DNA of 64,000 nucleotides from Radicibacter daui. GTDB lineage: Bacteria > Pseudomonadota > Alphaproteobacteria > Radicibacterales > Radicibacteraceae. This document shows, piece after piece, positions 8,508 through 17,826 of this stretch. A model generated the notes under the pieces. The model searched no databases. It was not told the DNA's origin and saw nothing but the letters and a program-made list of their open reading frames with translations. The stretch's first letter is position 1. Each line of letters opens with the position of its first letter. The translations under genes were made by a program, and so were the position numbers. The stretch spans positions 331,501 through 395,500 of the forward strand of contig CP131057.1 in NCBI GenBank assembly GCA_030657355.1, written 5' to 3'.

Positions 8508-9287
8508 TCAGTAAGCGCCGCTGCGCCGCAAGACTGCGGCCGGAGTGCGCACCAGGATCAGAACGTCGCTGATGAAGCCCCAGTTGCGGGCATAGTGCCG
8601 GTCCATCTGCACACGCTCGCCATAACCGGTGTCGTTACGCCCGCTGATCTGCCAGATGCCGGTGATGCCGGGGCGGCAGCGGACATAGTCATGAAAGGCC
8701 GCGCCATAGCGCCGCACTTCGTCGGTCACGATGGGGCGGGGGCCGACAAGGCTCATGTCGCCCGACAGCACGTTGAAGATCTGCGGCAGCTCATCAAGGC
8801 TGGTGGAGCGCAGGAACTTGCCGACCCGCGTGATGCGGGGGTCGTTGCGCAGCTTGAAGTCACGCTCCCATTCCGCGCGGGCTGCCGGATCGCGGGCCAG
8901 CAGCTCGGCCAGCACGGCGCCCGCATCGGGCACCATGGTGCGGAATTTCCAGCACGGGAAGGTGCGGCCGCAGGCGCCGATGCGGCGATGGCCGAACAGC
9001 ACCGGGCCGCCATCGGCCCGGGCCAGCACGGCGATGACGATGAAGAGCGGGGAGAGCAGCAGCAGGAGCAGCGAAGCGGCCAGGATATCGAACAGGCGCT
9101 TGCTGGCCTGCGTGGCCGGGTCGCGCCGGATGCCGGGGCGCCGCGGGCTGTCCACGCGCTGGTCGATGGCGGCGGCATGCAGGCGATGCCAGTCATAGCC
9201 ACCGGTGGCGTAACCACGGCCGATAGCGGCCGATGACGACATCGTCGTGTGCTGCGGCATGCTGCCGACGAGGGCTTGCGTTGTCAT
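8508..9287 (-). CDS. Priming undecaprenyl-phosphate sugar transferase (WbaP/ExoY family)
   Basis: 259 residues. A Gly/Ser/Thr-rich N-terminal stretch precedes one strong hydrophobic segment (LFDILAASLLLLLLSPLFIV) and the bacterial sugar transferase catalytic domain, with the hallmarks KFRTM, SLDELPQ, LVGPRP and RPGITGIWQ. These enzymes start repeat-unit assembly by moving a sugar-1-phosphate onto undecaprenyl phosphate at the inner membrane. It lacks the four extra N-terminal helices of WbaP, so it is the short ExoY/PssA form. It is the first gene of the minus-strand operon. The ATG at 9287 is preferred to an in-frame TTG six codons upstream because GGGAG lies 11 bases before it. Confidence 0.92.
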   Translation of the reverse strand: MTTQALVGSMPQHTTMSSSAAIGRGYATGGYDWHRLHAAAIDQRVDSPRRPGIRRDPATQASKRLFDILAASLLLLLLSPLFIVIAVLARADGGPVLFGHRRIGACGRTFPCWKFRTMVPDAGAVLAELLARDPAARAEWERDFKLRNDPRITRVGKFLRSTSLDELPQIFNVLSGDMSLVGPRPIVTDEVRRYGAAFHDYVRCRPGITGIWQISGRNDTGYGERVQMDRHYARNWGFISDVLILVRTPAAVLRRSGAY

Positions 9288-9300
9288 GTTGCAGTCCACT

Positions 9301-9312
9301 CCCAAGCTTGGG
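9301..9312. promoter_or_regulatory. 12-bp perfect palindrome at the head of the polysaccharide operon
   Basis: CCCAAGCTTGGG is a perfect palindrome 14 bases upstream of the sugar transferase ATG, and it overlaps the probable Shine-Dalgarno GGGAG. It could be an operator or a translational control site. A 12-bp palindrome can also arise by chance in 64 kb, so the call is weak. Confidence 0.3.
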
Positions 9313-9509
9313 TCTTGTCACGAACCCCGCCCGCCGGCCTGTTTTGAGGAGCCGGCGCAGGATTTTCGAGGGTGACTTCTAACGTGGAGCAACCTTAACA
9401 ACCGCCCAGTGGCCGGGGTTGTGGTCAATCTGTGATCGGGATGTTGCGCTGCACACCCTGTTACGCGGGCCGGCGGGCTGCCCTGTGGAAGGCCCGGAAA
9501 ATAAGGATT

Positions 9510-11147
9510 TCAAGCGATGTTGTGCGGCAGGCACACATGGATGCGCAGGCCGCCGCCGGGATGGTTGGAGGCGCTTACGGTGCCATTCAGTGCCTCGACA
9601 TGATGGCGCACGATCCAGAGGCCGAGCCCGGCATGTGCCGGCAGTCCGGCGCTGTCGCCGGGCGGGCGGAAGGAAAAATGACGATCGAAGATACGGTCGA
9701 TCTTTCCCGCGTCCACGCCGGGCCCCTGATCATCGATCAGAAGATCAATCCTGCCGGCTGTATCGATGAGCGTGGTGGTGATCGTGCTGCCGGAAGGGCT
9801 GAAGCTGATGGCATTGTCGAGGATGTTCTCGACGATGATGTCGAGAATGCCTTCCGGCGCCAGCACCCGCACATCGCTGTCGAGATGGCGGACAAAGCGG
9901 ATGTTCTTGTCGAGCGAGATATCGCCGGCATTCTGCAGCGCATCCGTCAGGAGGCCGGTGAGGTCGATCCAGAGCTTGGGGGCCTCGATGAAGTCCGCTG
10001 TGTCGTTGCCCAGCCTCTGGGCTGCCGAGATCTGGACAGAGAGGCGCTCCAGCGCCGTTTCAATGAGCTGGGCGGAGCGCTCCAGGCGCTTGTCGCCAGG
10101 CGGCACCACGGCTTTCAGCGGCTGCAGGGCGGACTGGATGATCGCCAGTGGCGCCTTGACGGAGTGGGCGGTCTCCTCCGCGCTGTTGCGGATATTGGCG
10201 GCAGCGCGGTGCAGGTCGCGCACCAGCCGGTCAAAATCGGCGGCAACGCTGGCAAGTTCGGGCAGGGTATTGCGCTCGGCGAAGGCAGCGGCGCCAACCG
10301 GGTTGCTGCGCACCTCGCGCGCCACACGGCGGAACTGGCGCAGCGCGCCGCGCATCCTCAGCGCCATCAGCACGGCAAGGGCGGCGAAAGCCAGATAGAT
10401 GACAGCCGCCATGCGGACCGCATCGGTCTGCCAGTAGGGGCGCCCGAAAGTCGTGCTCAGCAGCTCGGTACTGTTGTTGGTGGAAACGAGCACCCAGCAG
10501 CCGAGCTTGCCCTGGATGGGAAGGGCCGAGGTCATGATTTCCTCGCGGCCATCGCTCTGCTGGTAACGCAGCTCGACCGGCTGGTCCCAGCTGCAGCTGT
10601 CGGCCAGTGATTTGAGGATGCCATGCCGGGCCAGCACGGCCAGCTCTGCATCGATCTGGTTGGCGGCGGCGTAGGGCGCCGAGCCGACAAGATAAAACCC
10701 GCTTGCCGCTCCGCCGCCGCGGGGCTGGAACATCAGTTTGAGGACGGTGCCGTCTCCGGCAAACGGGGCGAGCGTCGCATTGAGCCCTGCCGGCGACAGG
10801 CTCTTGCGATCCATAAGCTGTGTCTCCAGGGCCTGGGCGACCAGCCAGTCCTGCTTGCGCAGGCTTTCGGTCACCAGCTCATGGCTGCGCCGGTCGGCTT
10901 CCTCGAACTGCCCGTACAGCACAACGGGCAGGGCGACAAAAATGCCGACCAGCACAATGAGCATCAGCGTCAGCGATGACGCGGCCCGGCCTACGGAATT
11001 CCGGATCCGCTCAGGAAACTGCCGGAGTGTTCTTCCAGCAATATCCAAACGCGGCAAAATTCTCGATCTCGGTGAAATCGGGATCGAGGGCTCGGAATTT
11101 ATTGCGAATTCGCTTGATCGAGGATCTGACATTTGTCCGGTAACCAT
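9510..11147 (-). CDS. Sensor histidine kinase, partner of the ChvI-like regulator
   Basis: Up to 545 residues. Two membrane helices (about residues 58-79 and 246-263) enclose a periplasmic sensor domain of about 165 residues. A HAMP-like linker follows, then an H-box AHSVKAPLAIIQSAL (His328; closer to the PhoQ form HSLKTPLA than to HELKTPL), an N-box ENILDNAISFSP, a G1 DDQGPGV and a G2 GLGLWIV. It phosphorylates the upstream-encoded regulator. The longest frame overlaps the regulator by 137 bases; the real start may be internal (a TTG near residue 34 or the region before the first helix) and is unresolved. Its neighbours suggest control of polysaccharide export. Confidence 0.85.
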   Translation of the reverse strand: MVTGQMSDPRSSEFAINSEPSIPISPRSRILPRLDIAGRTLRQFPERIRNSVGRAASSLTLMLIVLVGIFVALPVVLYGQFEEADRRSHELVTESLRKQDWLVAQALETQLMDRKSLSPAGLNATLAPFAGDGTVLKLMFQPRGGGAASGFYLVGSAPYAAANQIDAELAVLARHGILKSLADSCSWDQPVELRYQQSDGREEIMTSALPIQGKLGCWVLVSTNNSTELLSTTFGRPYWQTDAVRMAAVIYLAFAALAVLMALRMRGALRQFRRVAREVRSNPVGAAAFAERNTLPELASVAADFDRLVRDLHRAAANIRNSAEETAHSVKAPLAIIQSALQPLKAVVPPGDKRLERSAQLIETALERLSVQISAAQRLGNDTADFIEAPKLWIDLTGLLTDALQNAGDISLDKNIRFVRHLDSDVRVLAPEGILDIIVENILDNAISFSPSGSTITTTLIDTAGRIDLLIDDQGPGVDAGKIDRIFDRHFSFRPPGDSAGLPAHAGLGLWIVRHHVEALNGTVSASNHPGGGLRIHVCLPHNIA

Positions 11148-11835
11148 CCTCGCCGCTGCCGGCGATGAAACCGAAGGAGCGCACGCAGTCGTATATCTCG
11201 CGATAGGTCACGTGGTTTCCGGGGTTTTCGACCAGTCGCCGAACGATGTTGAATTCGGTGACGGTCAGCCCGACATCCGTGCCGCGCCAATGGGCCCGGC
11301 TGAAGCGCGGCCGCAAGGTAAGGGCGCCGTGATCGATCACATCCTCGCTCGGCATGTCAGACGGCTGTTTGGCCGACTGGGCGATGAGCCGCGCCCGTTT
11401 GGCCAGCACCGGCACACCGCGGGACTTGTCCATGAAGTCCAGCGCCCCGCGGTCCAGCGCCGCCATCTCGTAGCTGGTGCCGGAATGGCCGGTGAGGATA
11501 AGGACGGGGATCTGCACGCCCTGGCGCCTGAGCTGCGGCAGCAGGTCAATGCCGTTGGTGGTCGGCAGGTTCCAGTCCAGCACGATGACATCGGTATCGT
11601 TGCCGGCCGCAAAATAATCCAGCAAGGGCGGGGTGTCCGCGAAGTCCGTGACAGCGAAGCCGTGATCTTCCAGCTCCGCCCGGACCACCTCGCGATAGTC
11701 ATCGTCATCATCGACGAAGGCGAGGCGCAGGGCGCCCTCAATCCGGGGATTTTCCGTTGGCAACATCGAGGTTGCTGTCAGGGGTAATGCCAAATCTGGT
11801 CTCGCAAGGGCTTGTGTTTCCGGTGTTGTGTTCAT
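11011..11835 (-). CDS. OmpR-family response regulator, ChvI-like
   Basis: 274 residues. The receiver domain has an acidic pocket VDDDDD (about residues 41-46), phospho-acceptor Asp87 in VLDWNLP, the conserved Thr in ILTGHSG and Lys in DKSRG. The C-terminal winged helix contains YREIYDCVRSFGFIAGSGED, then a GYRTNVR...IKRIRNKFR stretch, very close to ChvI/ExoI proteins of Rhizobiales, which control exopolysaccharide synthesis. GAGGTGA lies six bases before the ATG. A roughly 24-residue N-terminal extension precedes the receiver. It is followed by the kinase gene and then by the polysaccharide operon, supporting regulation of that operon. Confidence 0.9.
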   Translation of the reverse strand: MNTTPETQALARPDLALPLTATSMLPTENPRIEGALRLAFVDDDDDYREVVRAELEDHGFAVTDFADTPPLLDYFAAGNDTDVIVLDWNLPTTNGIDLLPQLRRQGVQIPVLILTGHSGTSYEMAALDRGALDFMDKSRGVPVLAKRARLIAQSAKQPSDMPSEDVIDHGALTLRPRFSRAHWRGTDVGLTVTEFNIVRRLVENPGNHVTYREIYDCVRSFGFIAGSGEDGYRTNVRSSIKRIRNKFRALDPDFTEIENFAAFGYCWKNTPAVS

Positions 11836-12244
11836 CGCTGCTCACCTCGTAGGTCAGAGTTCGAAACACGCGGGTTTCGACATCCGGATAGAGCGTGACG
11901 GTCAGGAGACAATCGCGCCGGCGAAATGACAGCTTCCTCCCCGGTATCTCATCCCAGCTCGCGCTGGGTGGCCCTAGCTGGGCCAGCAAGCTTTCTTCAT
12001 CCATTCCGACTGGGCTCAGGGGCACTGGCGCAGGTGTTCCGGACTTGCGCGGATTGGGTTGGGGCAGGGGGGGCAACGCCGCCTGCCGTGTGGAGGGTGT
12101 GGCGGGCTGCGGCCGAGGCACTTCGGCGGCGGGCTCCCCGGCGGTTCTTACCTGCGACGGATTGACGAGCGCGCAACCGTATAACAACAGCAGGAGGAGA
12201 CCGCCGCTCCAGGGATGAAGTCGACGCAGGTGCGCAAACAACAT
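11738..12244 (-). CDS. Lipoprotein of unknown function upstream of the two-component system
   Basis: 168 residues, start at MLFAHLRRLHPW. A lipoprotein signal peptide ends LLLLLLYGC (Cys24). A Pro-rich linker of about 50 residues leads to a small conserved-looking domain with LLAQLGPPSASWDEIPGRKL, then a Cys, VTLYPDVETR and TLTYEV. This pattern resembles SmpA/BamE-like small envelope domains, but the match is only suggestive. The gene overlaps the response regulator by 98 bases on the same strand, so the three probably form one unit; a role as an envelope sensor or accessory to the kinase is an inference. The ribosome site (GGGGG) is weak. Confidence 0.65.
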   Translation of the reverse strand: MLFAHLRRLHPWSGGLLLLLLYGCALVNPSQVRTAGEPAAEVPRPQPATPSTRQAALPPLPQPNPRKSGTPAPVPLSPVGMDEESLLAQLGPPSASWDEIPGRKLSFRRRDCLLTVTLYPDVETRVFRTLTYEVSSDEHNTGNTSPCETRFGITPDSNLDVANGKSPD

Positions 12245-12777
12245 TTCAGACCCCCGAAACGCCCTGCCGGCCAGGGGCCGGCACGCTGGGTTTCCACCTG
12301 CCAAAGAACTGCCAGGGCACGGATGCCCTGACCTTTGGCGCGCGCCTGACGACATTCCTGTCCTCAGGTTCGTTATAACCACGGGGCGTTTCCTTCGGGC
12401 GGGATGGAGCACTTGTGGTCCCTTTTCCGCACCCATGCCTAACGCGCCTCGAGCCGCTCCGTTCCGGGTCAATTTTGTCCTTGGTCCCGGCCGGCCGGTG
12501 CCAGCGGCACCGGGTATTTTTACGATTGCAGCCCGTAAGGCAGGCGCCGCTTTCCTGCGGAGCCCATACCGGCTGGCAGCAGAAGGGCCTTTCCCTCAAG
12601 GGTTTGGCCCGTTCGCCTGCCACCGGTAAAAACCAACTGTGTCCAGCGTGGAGAAAAACCGGAGCTAAAATATGGCGCCGAAAGCCGCAATGTGGCGGCG
12701 CTGCTTTTTCCGGTTGTGTGCGCAAGGGGCGGGCGGGCCCGGCAGGCCTTGTCGGCTGCGGGCCCGCCCTTTGCCGG
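12245..12777. other. Intergenic region between gcd and the lipoprotein gene
   Basis: No supported gene in 533 bases. Short frames on both strands lack ribosome sites and have no protein-like composition. It should hold the promoter of the leftward lipoprotein-regulator-kinase unit and the 3' end of gcd. A strong hairpin (see 12731-12769) lies just after the gcd stop. Confidence 0.6.
12731..12769 (-). terminator. GC-rich hairpin after gcd
   Basis: Perfect 11-bp arms GGGCGGGCCCG (12731-12741) and CGGGCCCGCCC (12759-12769) with a 17-base loop, nine bases beyond the gcd stop. No T-run follows on the minus strand, so it may terminate poorly or act as a 3' stability hairpin. Confidence 0.5.
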
Positions 12778-15111
12778 TCAGGATGCCTTTTTCGGCAGAT
12801 TGTAGGCGATGACGTAATCGCCGGGCTTGGTGCCGATGGAGCCGTGACCCCCTGCAACAATCAGCACGAATTGCCGGCCGTCCGCGGCTGTATAGCTCAT
12901 CGGTGTGGCCTGGCCGCCGGCCGGCAGGCGCAGCTTTAGCAGCTGCCTGCCATCCGTCACGTCATAGGCCCGCAGATAGTCGTCCACCGCTGCGGCGAGG
13001 AAGGCAACGCCGCCCCGGGTCAGCAGCGGGCCGCCGATTCCCGGCACACCCAGCCGGAAGGGTAGCGGAAGGGGCGTCATGTCGTAGACGGTGCCGTTCT
13101 TGTGCTTGTAGACGATCTTGCCGGTGGTGAGGTCAACACCGGTCACATAGCCCCAGGGCGGCGCCTGGCAGGGGATGCCCAGCGGACCGAGGAAGGGGCC
13201 CATATAGACGCCGTAAGGCGCACCCTCATTGCGGTTGAGCCCCTGTTCGCTGGCCTTTTCGTCGCCCTTGGGCGGGATTTCATCCCGCGGCACCAGCCTT
13301 GAGGTGAAGGCAAGATAGGTCGGCATGCCGAACATGATCTGGCGTTCGGGATCGACCGCTACGCTGCCCCAGTTGAAGACACCGAAATTGCCCGGATAGA
13401 CGATGGTGCCCTTGAGCGAGGGCGGGGTGTAACGACCTTCATACTGGTGCTGGCGCAGGGAGATGCGGCAGGCCAGCTGATCGATCAGCGTGACACCCCA
13501 CATATCCTTGCCCTCAAGCGGCGGCGGATTGAAGGAGAGGGCGGAAAGCGGCTGGGTGGGGGAGGTGAAATCCCCTTCCACGGCGCCGCCCGGAGCGTTG
13601 ACCTCCTGCACGGGGATGATCGGCTCGCCGCTGCGCCGGTCGAGTACGTAGATATCGCCCTGCTTGGTGGGGCCGACGAGCGCCGGCACCTTTTCGCCAT
13701 TCGGCCGGGTGAGGTCGAGCAGCACGGGCTGGGCGGGCACGTCCATGTCCCACAGGTCGTGGTGCACCGTCTGGCGCACCCAGCGCAACTTGCCGGTCCC
13801 GATATCGAGCGCGACGATGGAGGAGGAGAAGCGTTCGACATTGGCGCTGCGGTTCATGCCCAGCTGGTCCGGCACCTGATTGCCGAGCGGGATGTAGACC
13901 ATGCCCAGATCCGGGTCGACGCTGAAGACTGACCAGCTGTTGGGGGGGTTGGTGGTGTAGGTCTCATCCGGCGGCAGCGGCGCGGTTTCATCCGGATTGC
14001 CGGAATCCCAGTTCCACAGCAGGGTGCCGGAGCGAATGTCAAAGGCGCGGATGACGCCGGACTGCTCCTGGGTGGAATAATTGTCGTTGACCGAGCCTCC
14101 GATGATCAGCCGGTCACCCACGGCGACAGGCGGGGACGTCGAGTAATAATAGCCGGCAGGGTCGTACTTCATGCCGGCTTCCAGATGCAGTACACCGTTA
14201 TCGGCGAAGGACCGGCAAATCTCGCCGGTGCGGGCATCGAGCGCGACAAGACGGGCATCCGATGTCGGCAGATAGATGCGCTGCGCGCAGGTCTGCGTCT
14301 TGTCCGCCGCCGGATCGGCCCAGTAGGTGACGCCGCGGCAGGTCTGGTGCTGGCGGTTCGGGTTGAGCCCGACCTTGGGGTCGAACTTCCATTTCTCCTT
14401 GCCGGTGGCGGCATCGAGCGCGATGGCCCAGCTGTGCGGTGTGCAGAGGTAAAGCGTATCGTCGACCTTGAGCGGCGTTACCTGATAGGTGGTCTCGCCC
14501 ACATCGTCCGGCCCTTTCATGTCGCCGGTCTCGTACTGCCAGGCGACTTTCAGCTGATCGACATTCTGGGGCGTGATCTGGTCGAGCGGCGAATAGCGCT
14601 GCCCGTAGGGCGTGCGCCCGTACTGGTGCCAGTCACCGTCCGGTACATCCCCGCCCGTCCGCGCGGAGGCGAGCTTTTCGGTGGGCAGCGACCCGGCGAG
14701 ATCGTGCGGATCGTTCGCCATGGAGCCGGCCGCCACGGCGACGGAGAGCAGAACAGGGGCGGCGAGGCACCAGAAACTGATCCTGCCGTAACCATCGATC
14801 ACCAGCCGGCGCCTGATCCAGGGGGTCAGCAACCAGAGGCCGAGGATGATGATGATCCCGCCACGCGGGCCGAGCTGCCACCAGTCGAACCCGGCTTCCC
14901 AGATCGCCCAGACAAGGCTGATGAGGGTGAGAAGGCCAAAGAGGGCAAGGGCGACATTGCGCCGGCGGTGCAGCAGGAAGGCCGTGACCAGAAAAACGAC
15001 ACCGGCGAAGAGATAATAGATGCTGCCGCCCAGGATCAGCAGCCACAGGCCGCCGGCGGCCAGCAGCACCCCGATGGCGACGAAGACGAGCGATGTCAGC
15101 AGGAGGAGCAT
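12778..15111 (-). CDS. gcd: Membrane-bound PQQ-dependent glucose dehydrogenase
   Basis: 777 residues from the ATG at 15111; an in-frame GTG 20 codons upstream (15171) is also possible. The first ~125 residues have five hydrophobic helices ending in WWQLGPRGG and RRLV, as in E. coli Gcd. The rest is a PQQ beta-propeller: DGDWHQYGRTPYGQRYSPLD at its start, VDDTLYLCTPHSWAIALDAA, GDIYVLDRRSGEP and DLWDMDVPAQP. It oxidises glucose to gluconolactone in the periplasm and passes electrons to ubiquinone. Length and domain order fit the mGDH family well. It stands alone; no PQQ synthesis genes are in this window. The ribosome site is weak for either start. Confidence 0.95.
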   Translation of the reverse strand: MLLLLTSLVFVAIGVLLAAGGLWLLILGGSIYYLFAGVVFLVTAFLLHRRRNVALALFGLLTLISLVWAIWEAGFDWWQLGPRGGIIIILGLWLLTPWIRRRLVIDGYGRISFWCLAAPVLLSVAVAAGSMANDPHDLAGSLPTEKLASARTGGDVPDGDWHQYGRTPYGQRYSPLDQITPQNVDQLKVAWQYETGDMKGPDDVGETTYQVTPLKVDDTLYLCTPHSWAIALDAATGKEKWKFDPKVGLNPNRQHQTCRGVTYWADPAADKTQTCAQRIYLPTSDARLVALDARTGEICRSFADNGVLHLEAGMKYDPAGYYYSTSPPVAVGDRLIIGGSVNDNYSTQEQSGVIRAFDIRSGTLLWNWDSGNPDETAPLPPDETYTTNPPNSWSVFSVDPDLGMVYIPLGNQVPDQLGMNRSANVERFSSSIVALDIGTGKLRWVRQTVHHDLWDMDVPAQPVLLDLTRPNGEKVPALVGPTKQGDIYVLDRRSGEPIIPVQEVNAPGGAVEGDFTSPTQPLSALSFNPPPLEGKDMWGVTLIDQLACRISLRQHQYEGRYTPPSLKGTIVYPGNFGVFNWGSVAVDPERQIMFGMPTYLAFTSRLVPRDEIPPKGDEKASEQGLNRNEGAPYGVYMGPFLGPLGIPCQAPPWGYVTGVDLTTGKIVYKHKNGTVYDMTPLPLPFRLGVPGIGGPLLTRGGVAFLAAAVDDYLRAYDVTDGRQLLKLRLPAGGQATPMSYTAADGRQFVLIVAGGHGSIGTKPGDYVIAYNLPKKAS

Positions 15112-15664
15112 GGCGGGTATCTCGGTCCGGTGTTGACGGCTGGAATTCTGGCGGCGCGAGCGACTTGCCACGGCAAAAGGCAGTTCCCGGTGCAGGGGCG
15201 GGCGGCAGGGCCGTGCCGGCTTGAAGAAGAGCGAAGACCAGCGCAGGAATGGAATAAGTTTGAAAATGGGAAGAAGGCCTGAGGTCCCGTCGTGCGTTCG
15301 CTCGCGGGTATGGGTTCAGGAAGGCCCCCTTTACGGCGTTATGTGTTCAACTCCTGAAAAAGGAACATCGTTCCCGACTCTTGCGGACCGGATCGATATG
15401 TCGCAGGAGGGTGGATGTTGTGAAAATTCCCGATAAGACGTGGAAGTAATTGAGTCTTCTTATGGCTCTCAGCTGATATGTGTCGGGCAGTCGAATTTAT
15501 TTAAAATATGCAGTGAGTATTATTTTATGTTGAAGATTTTTGGATTGAATATCAGGTAATTCAATATCAATTAATAAGTAAGGCTTTCCATGTGCCTGCC
15601 TTGCGCAAATTTTATTCACAGGTTATTTATCAAAGTCCGTCGATTCTGGCGGTAATTTTCCGAA
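15112..15664. other. Intergenic region gcd / HWE kinase, partly AT-rich
   Basis: 553 bases without a supported gene, holding divergent promoters. The part from about 15420 to 15610 is clearly AT-rich. Two repeats are visible: a dyad GGAAC-ATC-GTTCC at 15362-15374 and an inverted repeat ATTGAAT/ATTCAAT (15544-15550 and 15559-15565). The GGAAC has no NGTT at EcfG spacing, so it is not called a stress promoter. Confidence 0.5.
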
Positions 15665-17809
15665 ATGACACCCCGCTTTGCGGGTTCGGGAACGGACGTG
15701 GTGATGGGGCAGGAAAGCACTCACATCTCGCCGCTGGCCAAAAAGGCCTTACCTCCGCAGCATGCCGGAGGCGGGTATGCGCTCCCTTTTTATGATCCTG
15801 AAATTCCGCAAGGGGGCGACTACGCCGTCTGGGAGCTGGATTTTCAGGCGGTTGTGCGTTGCCTTGCCGATCTGCGCCTGCAGGGCGTGCGCGATCTCGG
15901 CGAGTATCTGCAGCGCCGGCCGGACCAGCTGGATCAGTTGCTGAAGATGATCAGGATTGTTTCCGTCAGCAGTGGCTCCGGCCGCGGCTTCGGGAAATCG
16001 CGGCTCGGCCGGTTGTCCTGGGCCCGGATTGTCCACTCCATGGCGCACGAAGCGAGGGCGAACCTGATCCTCGCCCTTGATATGGACAGGGAGCCCGCCC
16101 GGCAGCACCTGAGGGTGAGGCCGGATGCCGGCGCACCTGTTGACGCTGCGTTGTCGGTGATCTTTGCGACCAGCAAAAGATCGCCGGCGATTGCCTATCT
16201 GACGGAGGTGAAGGCCCAGGTGTTCAGTGAGCCGGTTGAAGCAGTCGAGATGCAGAAGCAGATAATGGGCGAGCTCAAAAAGCTCTCCAAAAGCATCTCG
16301 CGTACCTCAAATGACGAAACGACGGTTACCCTGATCCTGAAGGCCGCGCTCAAGATTTCCGGTGCGGACTATTGCCTGTTTCTGCGACCAGGCCCCCCGG
16401 CGCGTCGCGGGCGGCTGAATATTGCTGCTGTCGTCAGGGCCGGGCCGAAACGCCAGCTACCGGATGGGCCGGACCTGCGGCAGCTGGAATTCGGGGCGGC
16501 CTTCTTCAATGTCAGCGCGCCGCGGCCCTTCAGGATGCCCGGCAACGCCAGCAGCTATGGCCTGCCGACGGTCTTCAACGGCCAGCTTGCGGCGGGCTCC
16601 TATCTTGCCGTGCCCTTTGCCTGCGAGCATGGCACCCAGACCTGCAGCATCCTGCTCGCCCGCAAGGCGGGGGAGGCCTATCCGGCCGAGGTGGTGAACG
16701 CCCTGTCGATCATGTCGGCGCTGGCGACCCTGTCACTCGACAAGGCTTTTCTGGCGCGGCGCTCGCGGGAGGAGCAGGAGCGGCACCGGCAGGATTTCCG
16801 CGCAGCCCAGCAATTGGCGGCAATAGTTGAATCCTCGGGCGATGCCATCTTCACCAAGGATCTGGACGGCACCATCACCAGCTGGAATGCAGGCGCACGG
16901 CGCCTTTTCGGTTATGAGGCGAATGAGGCTGTCGGCCGCCCGGTTGCCATGCTTATTCCACCCGAGCGCCGGGACGAGGAAACGGAAATCCTCACCAGGA
17001 TAAGGGCCGGCAAGCGGGTGGAGCATTATGAGACGGAGCGCCTGCACAAGAATGGTAACCGTATCAACATCTCGCTGACCGTCTCGCCGGTCCGCGATCT
17101 CGACGGGCAGATTGTCGGGGCCTCCAAGGTCGCGCGGGACATTACCGATACCGTTCGGGCCAAGAACCTGCAGCGGCTCCTGCTGCAGGAGATGGATCAC
17201 CGGATCAAGAACCTGTTTGCCCTGTGCAGCAGTATCGTCTCCCTGTGCGGGCACAAGGCCTCTTCGCCGCGCGATCTGGTGCAGGCCATCCGGTCACGGT
17301 TCATGTCGTTGGCGCGGGCGCATGATCTTGTCTTTTCGAGCCATCGCCCTGAAGGCGGGGTGCAGGGGGGCGGGACAAACCCCGCCGGGACTGTCGGCCT
17401 TCTTGGTCTTGTCGAAACAGTGCTGGTGCCGTTTCAGGACCAGCTCGCCGAGGGGCTCCCCCGTATCAGGATTGCAGGCGCCAACCCCGAGGTTTCCGGC
17501 TCGAGCCTTGCGACCGTTGCCCTGCTGGTGCACGAATTTGCCACCAATGCAGCCAAATACGGCTCCCTGGGGCAGGTGGATGGCCGCGTTGATATCCAAA
17601 GCGTCATTCGCGGCGACATGCTTCATTTGCAGTGGCGCGAGACCGGCACACTGGTCCGGCCGCCGGACGATATTGTCGAAGGGTTCGGCAGTGTCATGAC
17701 CCGCGCCGCCATCGAAAAGCAGCTGAGCGGCGAAATCGCCCGGCGCTGGGGCGAGGGCGGTATCGAGATCGAGATGACAATCGCGATGGAGCGTCTCAAG
17801 GGCGGGTAG
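15665..17809 (+). CDS. HWE-family histidine kinase with GAF and PAS domains
   Basis: 714 residues, with no membrane helix. The first ~200 residues match nothing I recognise. A GAF-like domain spans about 220-375, a PAS domain about 385-500 (AIVESSGDAIFTKDLDGTI, then WNAGARRLFGYEANEAVGRP), and a kinase core begins with MDHRIKNLFALCSSIVSL (His512). The N-box is LVHEFATNAAKYGSL (His623) and a WRE motif follows, both diagnostic of the HWE subfamily. HWE kinases often feed PhyR in the alphaproteobacterial general stress response, consistent with the EcfG-type genes that follow. The ribosome site before 15665 is weak; an ATG at 15704 is an alternative start. Confidence 0.88.
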   Translation: MTPRFAGSGTDVVMGQESTHISPLAKKALPPQHAGGGYALPFYDPEIPQGGDYAVWELDFQAVVRCLADLRLQGVRDLGEYLQRRPDQLDQLLKMIRIVSVSSGSGRGFGKSRLGRLSWARIVHSMAHEARANLILALDMDREPARQHLRVRPDAGAPVDAALSVIFATSKRSPAIAYLTEVKAQVFSEPVEAVEMQKQIMGELKKLSKSISRTSNDETTVTLILKAALKISGADYCLFLRPGPPARRGRLNIAAVVRAGPKRQLPDGPDLRQLEFGAAFFNVSAPRPFRMPGNASSYGLPTVFNGQLAAGSYLAVPFACEHGTQTCSILLARKAGEAYPAEVVNALSIMSALATLSLDKAFLARRSREEQERHRQDFRAAQQLAAIVESSGDAIFTKDLDGTITSWNAGARRLFGYEANEAVGRPVAMLIPPERRDEETEILTRIRAGKRVEHYETERLHKNGNRINISLTVSPVRDLDGQIVGASKVARDITDTVRAKNLQRLLLQEMDHRIKNLFALCSSIVSLCGHKASSPRDLVQAIRSRFMSLARAHDLVFSSHRPEGGVQGGGTNPAGTVGLLGLVETVLVPFQDQLAEGLPRIRIAGANPEVSGSSLATVALLVHEFATNAAKYGSLGQVDGRVDIQSVIRGDMLHLQWRETGTLVRPPDDIVEGFGSVMTRAAIEKQLSGEIARRWGEGGIEIEMTIAMERLKGG

Positions 17810-17826
17810 GCTGGCCCCGGAGGCGC

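Noticed and set aside
12246-12860. Possible 204-codon gene between gcd and the lipoprotein
   Set aside because: No ribosome site, Pro/Arg-rich composition, overlaps the gcd terminator hairpin and gcd's 3' end.
15362-15374. GGAAC-ATC-GTTCC dyad as an EcfG promoter of the HWE kinase
   Set aside because: Neither GGAAC has an NGTT at 16 or 17 bases on its own strand; it may be an unrelated operator.
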